This document shows positions 57,891-64,000 of a stretch of DNA of 64,000 nucleotides, in pieces. The notes beneath the pieces are model-generated. The model saw nothing but the letters and a program-made list of their open reading frames with translations, was not told the origin of the DNA and ran no database searches. Made by a program: the position numbers and the translations under genes. Position 1 is the stretch's first letter. The number at the start of each line of letters is the position of its first letter. Source of the DNA: Sarcomyxa edulis (Eukaryota > Basidiomycota > Agaricomycetes > Agaricales > Mycenaceae); contig QUOL01000001.1 of assembly GCA_009761415.1 (NCBI GenBank), positions 310,001 through 374,000 on the forward strand, given 5' to 3'.

Positions 57891-60800
57891 CTAGTCCTCG
57901 TCGATCACAATGATTTCGTCCCGCTCTTTCATCCAATTCGAACCCATCAGTGCGATCCGTAGCTCTCTCCCGAGAGCACTTGCTACTGGCCATGGCACGG
58001 CGTTCCCGATCTGTCTATGCATCTGCAGAACGATTAGACAACCCATAGATCAAGAGAGACTCGTTACTTACAGTGACAACGTTATTGTTGATGGACTTGA
58101 AGACAAAGTGGTCTGGAAAGCCTTGCGACCTTGCTAGTTCTCGGACGGTGACCATGCGTTTGCACTGTTGCCCACCCGGTTAGTCGTTTTCATGTTACAT
58201 CCCCGAATGCCACGCACATATGGATTCAGAACTCTACACTGTTTTGCAGTAGGATCCATATTCGTGACACTATCACATCGAAATTCCTCGGTGAGAAGAG
58301 TTATTGAGACAAAACAAAATGGCTGACGTCGTCATAAAATATCCGTCTTTATCCAAACGGCCATATAAGCCTACAATCATCATATTAGCATCAATATCAT
58401 AGAGAAGGAATACAGAAAACACCGTACCAGGCTTGAAGCCCGCCTTCGCCACAGCCGAAGACGGATTGGCAAATTGCCACTCATACAAGTCGGGTGGTAA
58501 ACCTATGTGCATTGAACGTCAGAATGATGCACGTTCGCAGAAGCATTAGACTGACTTCGATAGTCGGCCTTGGCGTACAACGGGATTGTCACCACACTGA
58601 GAAAAGAGCAGATGATTAAATGGCTTCTCAGAAAGCTACCTTCGAACATACCGTTCAATCTTCTTGGGTAATAGGATCCTTGTATAGTGTTGCAAATCCC
58701 TCATAGGCTTTGCTCTGGAACGCACTTGATACGATGTTTTAGGCTGGTGAAAATACTCAACCACGCCCTGATAACCACAGAACGGCGAGGTTTTCTTGCA
58801 TTCGAAAGATGGGATCTTATTCCGCGATCGTTCACGAGTTTCTTGTTTTTGTGCCTCGGTCTCGTTGCCAGCCCTAGGGTTCTTCCTACGTCCAGAAGCG
58901 AATCAGTCGATTGTGTGAGTTTGGACAATTTGGAACGGTTACCAGTCAAATCGAGGGAGGTCGCTTATAGCATCGTCGACCGTGACAAAATGATGCGGAG
59001 CAGTTCCACTGGCAGTCTGAATGCAACGTAGTTGTCGCTTGCTGAACTTGATCTCTAGAACGTCGCTGACGGGGAAATCATGGGTAGGTTGTGGGAGCTG
59101 TGGGAGTGGAACACCGTGTTTGGCCGCTATCAAGAAAAATCGGACACGCGTTTGCGGTGTACCATAGTGGCCTGCTTGGATAAGTCCACAGCGCGTTTGG
59201 TAGCTACAGGAGGGATGAGGACAGTTTTTGGCACTTAGGAGAAAAGGTGAAAACTTACCCGAGCGCCTTGAGTGCGTGGATGAGGAACTTTAACAACCCC
59301 ATCTGAATGCCTCCTTCGATTCTATGCGGTCCAACCTGGATGGCGTTTAACGCAGAATTGAGAAATCCGCGAACATTCTCGAAGTAACAAATATCTGGTT
59401 CCAGAACCTCGACGAACGACAGACTGGGAAGTATAAGTTCAGATTTCGGATCGTTGACTTTTTTATACATGTTGAGGTCGGAATGCGATTGACTAGTTTT
59501 CGACCGGTCAGTATGGTTAGATCATCGAAAGGAATATTACCCACCATGGAAATCCAACGACCATAGCGTCGATGATCTCAGAGCCAAACGGGGGAGGCAA
59601 AGGCGTCTTGCCGTCGTAAAGTTGGACAGGTGGGGTAGAGTGATGGCCCTCACGAGCTTTGATGACATATTTGAGAACAACATTGGCGCACTGGTTGTAG
59701 ACCACAGTCTCTGGGGAGTTGCATCTGGGTTGAAAATATCAATACTCGCCGATCCCAGACAAAACAGTATCAGCCGCACTTGAAAGTTTTTGCAGCGCTA
59801 GGTGATATCTCGACAGCATGAGTGATTTTCATGCATCCGCTGCCTTCTGCCATGCCCAAACCAAATCCACCCACCCCTCCGAATAGATCGAGGGTCCGGA
59901 GAGGCCTCCGTTCCCCGTCCTCAAGAAATTTCATCGTCTCATGGAACTTTCTCAGGTCGTCGGCCGTGCAGGAAGTACACACATGCAGGTCCTCGCATGA
60001 TATTGGCGTCCCAGAATTCCAGGCCCGTACATCTATATGGGGGAACTCCATTGTCAGATAGAAATGATCAGGAGATACAGCTATCCAAGCTGGAAGGAGC
60101 TCGTCGGTGATAGCTTCTAGTACGTGCACATGACATACACGTATGAGTGAGGAGAGAGTTCGTGTTATGATGTCGTCCGTCAAGTATACATGGCGCTGGG
60201 AAAATCGAAAGCGTCAGCTTAGAATTAAAACAATACGGGACGAAACTGACCTCATCTTCGATAACATCAGCTGGAAGAATTTTCGCGAGATCGCGAATTC
60301 GTCCAACTCTTCTGCATTGTATTTCAGGCGCTTCCCTATCCCGCTTGGAAAATTTAATATCAACGACGTAACCAATATCGCAGGGACCTCGATCAGCACG
60401 GATGAGCACGAAGTCGTAGAGATGGTACTGTTGGCCCAAGTAGGCAACTCCGTCAGAGTCGAGCTTACGCCAAGATTTGTCTTGAACTTTGTGTTCTTCT
60501 ATCAAGCAGACAGGACTGCAAGATATTTAGTGTTCGAGGAGAGGTAGAAAGTGAGGAGACGGACCAATTGTTAGGTGGCTCGTCAGCTTCTGCAATAATA
60601 TTGCGTTCGGTGTCAACGTCGGTGTAGGCTAGGGATCCTTCAACTGAGTCATAAGTAAATCTGAGAGTCATACGTCAAGATTGATCATAAAATTAACTGG
60701 CGTTGGACTGACTTGTAGAAAAAATCTAGAGGTTCAATTGGACCGTCCGGAAGATAATGAACTCTTATCTTGCTCACAATACACTGGAGGGTGATAAGGT

Positions 60801-62580
60801 CGCATTGATCGAGCAGAACAAGTTCTTGAGGGTCCGACAGTTCCTCTTCAGCTGTCTGAGAAGAATGCTCGTACCACTGAACGTGCACAAGCCCATTGTC
60901 TACATCAATATACCTGAGTTTGCAGAACCTGACATACTTTGTCAATTAACGTCAATCAGCATGTTGGTAAAGTCATACCAGAAGTAGTCAGATAGTGCGG
61001 CCGTAAGTGGTATGTTAGCGACATCTTGAGGGAGTTTCATGGCTGCCTTCGATTTTTCCTCCCCTTTCGAGACAATAACATCCTGTCCGACCTACTCATA
61101 GGCTAAGTTGTGTCAAAAATACAGTTTAGAACTGAACTTACATGATAGACTATCCCATCGATCTCTACAGCATTGGCCCATCGAGAGCCTCGTTCCGTCA
61201 AATGTTCACGAGGAAACGCAATCTTCTTTTTGGCAGTGTTAGCCGTTGTCAACATGTTCTGCACCCGGACAAAGAGTCGTCTCTGATGTTTTTCAACAAG
61301 GTCTTTGTCGATTGGTTTAGGCGGAGGACCCACAACCTTCAGATCCCCTTTGAAGTATCCTCTAGCCATCGCCCCAATGCGGGGCGTGACGTGAGTTGAA
61401 GTTTGATTCTCTGGGCGGAGAACGGCTAAATCAGGATTACCAAGGAGGCCTTTGGGTTGAAGCAGTGGATGGTGATTGACTTGGTGAATGACACGTCTCA
61501 ATTTCGTGTTCGTTTCACTAGTTGATGCTGCTTTGCGCAGGAGGTACCTGAGCAGTGGGCTGTTCCGTAATACGTCCGCATTCTCCACATCTTCGAGACA
61601 GGATTTTAGATGATTTATCTTCATTGATTTGAATTAGAATGTTGCCCTAGATTACAAGTGACGGTATGACTCACATTATCCCACAGGTCCTGGTCGTAGA
61701 AATTCTGTCCAAGGAAAAGAGCAGATCCAAGGAAGTATTCTAGAAAGGCACCATACGTCCATGTAGGATGGTTTATCACGGAGGAGATGACGAGCTGAGT
61801 AACGCGGTGTGGCAGATAAAACTGTCGGAAGCACCACATGTAATGTTTAGCGGGGATCTTGAGTACATACCACGCGTGAACTGTCTCAATCCACACGGGA
61901 CTATGGAGAAGGAAGAATCAGCAGTATTGCCCACTCTGAGATGAAAAAGAGGACGCACTCTTCTTCTTTGGTATAATCGATCGAAAAACGGAGAATGGCT
62001 CCTAGTCGGACATATTGAGATGAAGACTCCAGTCCATCCTCTTGACCCTCATCCTCGTCGTTCAAAATGAATGGAGTAACGAGGCCAGCTCCCTCACACT
62101 CCCGATCAACGCCATCGTCTTCTTCTATGGTGCTGAGAGACACCATCTCGTACTGGTGCTTGGGATCGAATATAGAAAAGTTATTCAGAACTCTAATGGG
62201 CTTGTCTTCATCACCGTTCCCGTCACCATTCGCGTCCTCTCCGAAGACAATCAAGTTCTCGTCCTCGGGGATTTCGTCGTCTCTGGGGACATATAGTTTG
62301 GCTAAGCAAAAATGAGCATGGTTCTTCAGCAACTCTGTGAACATTGATTGCGCACCTTCTGATGTTGATGCTAGACGACGTTTACTGCTCTAAAACACAT
62401 ATGAGTCTTCCCAAATCCGCATTCGTTCTCCGAGTTGCTCACCCGGTCATCCGTTGACTGTACGTTTTTGCGTTTGAAGTCATAATTGCGTCCTGATCCT
62501 GAAGCAACTGGCTGCGATGACTGAGCAGGTTCATCAGGAAAGCTGACTTCAAAAGCAGTAGGTCTATTACGGGGTGGCAT
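57891..62580 (-). CDS. DNMT1-type DNA (cytosine-5) methyltransferase
   Basis: Maintenance-type cytosine methyltransferase. The ATG at 62,580 (MPPRNRPTAFEVSFPDEPAQ) was chosen over the TTG at 62,712. Domain order: replication-foci domain (KPIRVLNNFSIFDPKHQYEM, VSLSTIEEDDGVDRECEGAG, YVRLGAILRFSIDYTKEE, WIETVHAWYVLKIPAKHYMW); basic linker; two BAH domains (FCKLRYIDVDNGLVHVQWYE and DFVLIRADRGPCDIGYVVDI); catalytic domain with motif I LRTLDLFGGVGGFGLGMAEG, motif IV GFPCQSHSDLN (PCQ formed across an intron, Cys codon split), motif VI YFENVRGF, motif VIII QAGHYGTPQTRVRFFLIAA, and motif X HRQIGNAVPWPVASALGREL. The catalytic Cys and the ENV are intact. Many short introns. It ends at 57,891, tail to tail with Dph4. 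About 1 kb upstream of its start lies the beginning of another repeat copy. Confidence 0.92.
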
Positions 62581-63639
62581 GAATGGAGGCCTTAGTCGCG
62601 TAAATGTCGCGATAGGGTTTTGGCAAGACTTGGCTAACGAAGGTGGCGGTGCTGACAGTGCGTTCTCACCTTTGCTCGTCGTTGTCAGATAGCGAGCTCG
62701 ACTTCTGGCCAACGACTTTTCTTACCATCGACAAATTCCGAACTCACATCAAATTCACATATCGGACCCTTGGACTGGACCATCCTGAATCAAATTCGGT
62801 TTGTATCATCGTGGTTTGACAACGTCTCCGGCGACTATGGGGCTATCAACAATCACTCAAAATTTCGTGGGGACAACTTCACCGTCAAGTGATCGAGGAG
62901 CTCAAGGATCAAATAGTACATAGCCAGAATGAGATTGGAGCTGCCTATATATTGCGTACGTCTTGTTAGCAAGCCTTCAATATGGACCGATCTACTTCTC
63001 ATTTTTGACTATGTGTGGTGAACAGATACGATGTCCTGGCCCTGGTTCTACGAGTGACTGTGCTTTTTTGTCGACGCTATAGTTCCCAACTTGTTAGGAT
63101 ACCAGTAGCGTGTTCCCACAGATGTTCACTATCCTTCTTATCGATGCCAGCTCGGTCGAACAGGTACGCTTAGGAGAAGTCTCATAACATCACAACTGCT
63201 CCTCCCATCATTGCTGCTGAGTTACCATAATGTCAAGCTCCACAGAACCGAACTGAAGCATTTTTTAGTGTCCGAGTCAGTATAGGTAATTCAACAGGAT
63301 CCTTCTCAGGCATTCTTTGACGCAGTAAGTCATCGAAGTCCTACAACATGAGACTAATCGACATCCTTTAGATCGGCTGTGGTTCATAAAGACAGAAGGA
63401 CTCGGAACATTGAGAACACCGGACTACTTACGCGTTCTGCCGTCGTATCTTACCAATATCCATGTGGAATCTTCTCAAATAACACTGTACATGCCATCAG
63501 CACAGAAGAAACGTCTGTCTGTTGTGGGCAGCTGCTTAAGTGCTGCATCAACGTTGCAGATTCATATGGAAATCTACAGTCCAGCCCAAGTCCAGCCGGC
63601 AGGCAACCGGCAGTGCTGAGTGGATCTGCGTTACCCTGT
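62581..63639. other. Spacer upstream of the methyltransferase gene
   Basis: About 1.06 kb. A short plus frame near 63,379-63,651 has no ATG-supported family. It contains the DNMT promoter; nothing else is recognised. Confidence 0.35.
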
Positions 63640-64000
63640 CACGTGGTGTGACAGTACCCGTTCGGTGGCCCTTTGAAGTTTGTCTTGCTTTGTCCGTCGG
63701 CACAGCCGCCTCGCTCTGGGTATAAAACCTCGGTTAGCCTCTCTTCTTCCTTCATTCCCTCTTTCATCCTCCCTCATTTCCTCCTCCGTGGCTCTTTTTA
63801 TATAGCATGTCAATGTCACTACCTCTCATTCAATGTTGACTACAGAGATCCGGATGTACTCAAAGTCAAACCAGGCCACTCATGATCATGGGTTTGAAGG
63901 ACGGAACGTAGTGCGGGCTCTCAAGGTACGTCTGATAGAGCACTTCTGTGTATCCCTAGCGTCTTTCTTTCTTCCCTTGCTTTCTCTCGTCATAGATCAC
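63640..64000 (+). repeat. Start of a fourth repeat copy (core A), running off the window
   Basis: CTGTCACGTGGTGTGACAG, a perfect inverted repeat, is followed by GTTCGGTGGCC, GCACAGCCGCCTCGCTCTGG and TATAAAACCTCGG with a CT-rich leader, the same order as copies 1 and 2 but more diverged. The sequence continues beyond 64,000. Confidence 0.6.
63700..63727 (+). promoter_or_regulatory. Repeat promoter core A, copy 4
   Basis: GCACAGCC at 63,700 and TATAAAA at 63,721, with the spacing of core A in copies 1 and 2. Confidence 0.5.

Overview
The window looks like nuclear DNA of an Agaricomycete-type basidiomycete. Genes are split by many short (about 50-75 bp) GT-AG introns. Gene content also fits: a DNMT1-type DNA methyltransferase with replication-foci and BAH domains, an F-box protein of the usual mushroom type, a Tea1/Kel1-type kelch protein, a PDR drug-efflux pump cut by the left edge, and fungal APH-like and AadA-like proteins. 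Many starts in the open frames are GTG or TTG, so I moved starts to real ATGs where I could and say so where I could not. Exon boundaries were worked out by hand; spans are more reliable than internal junctions.

Layout. 1-5397: ABCG/PDR transporter (minus, 3' end outside the window). 6273-9602: SSP120-like EF-hand protein and TatD-family hydrolase (plus). 9792-16829: DOP1 (minus). 17115-18387: BMT5-like rRNA methyltransferase (minus). 18676-20010: F-box protein (plus). About 20.1-26.3 kb: non-coding repeat copy 1. 26620-27426: broken AadA-like nucleotidyltransferase. About 28.0-29.9 kb: partial repeat copy 3. 30770-49285: a gene-rich block with RNase H1, an APH-like kinase, a DUF6914-like protein, an Ies4-like protein, a GFA-domain protein, a PP5 gene fragment, ATP synthase subunit e, a kelch protein, an RBBP4-type WD40 protein, RAMP4 and the Rrp3/DDX47 helicase. 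About 49.6-56.0 kb: repeat copy 2, inverted relative to copy 1. 56396-62580: mitochondrial uL10m, Dph4 and DNMT1, almost without spacers. About 63.64 kb to the end: start of a fourth repeat copy.

The most unusual content is the repeat family. Each of the two long copies (about 6.2-6.4 kb) has no recognisable transposase, reverse transcriptase or other long ORF. Each does carry several promoter-like cores (GCACAGCC or GATAAGCATAGCC followed by a TATA box and, for cores A and C, a CT-rich leader). Each also carries hairpin cassettes that share a GGGCTTA[AC]G box but have different stems. Where copies 1 and 2 can be compared, stem differences tend to keep base pairing. Conserved 15-bp boxes and exon-like tandem units with splice-site-like borders are also present. 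This suggests a multi-copy, structured non-coding transcription unit, or a non-autonomous element that depends on one; I do not recognise it as a named family.

The single-copy genes are mostly housekeeping: trafficking (DOP1, SSP120, RAMP4), ribosome biogenesis and translation (BMT5, Rrp3/DDX47, uL10m, Dph4), chromatin (RBBP4-type, Ies4-like, DNMT1) and mitochondrial ATP synthase. Several neighbours are divergent or convergent with very small gaps.
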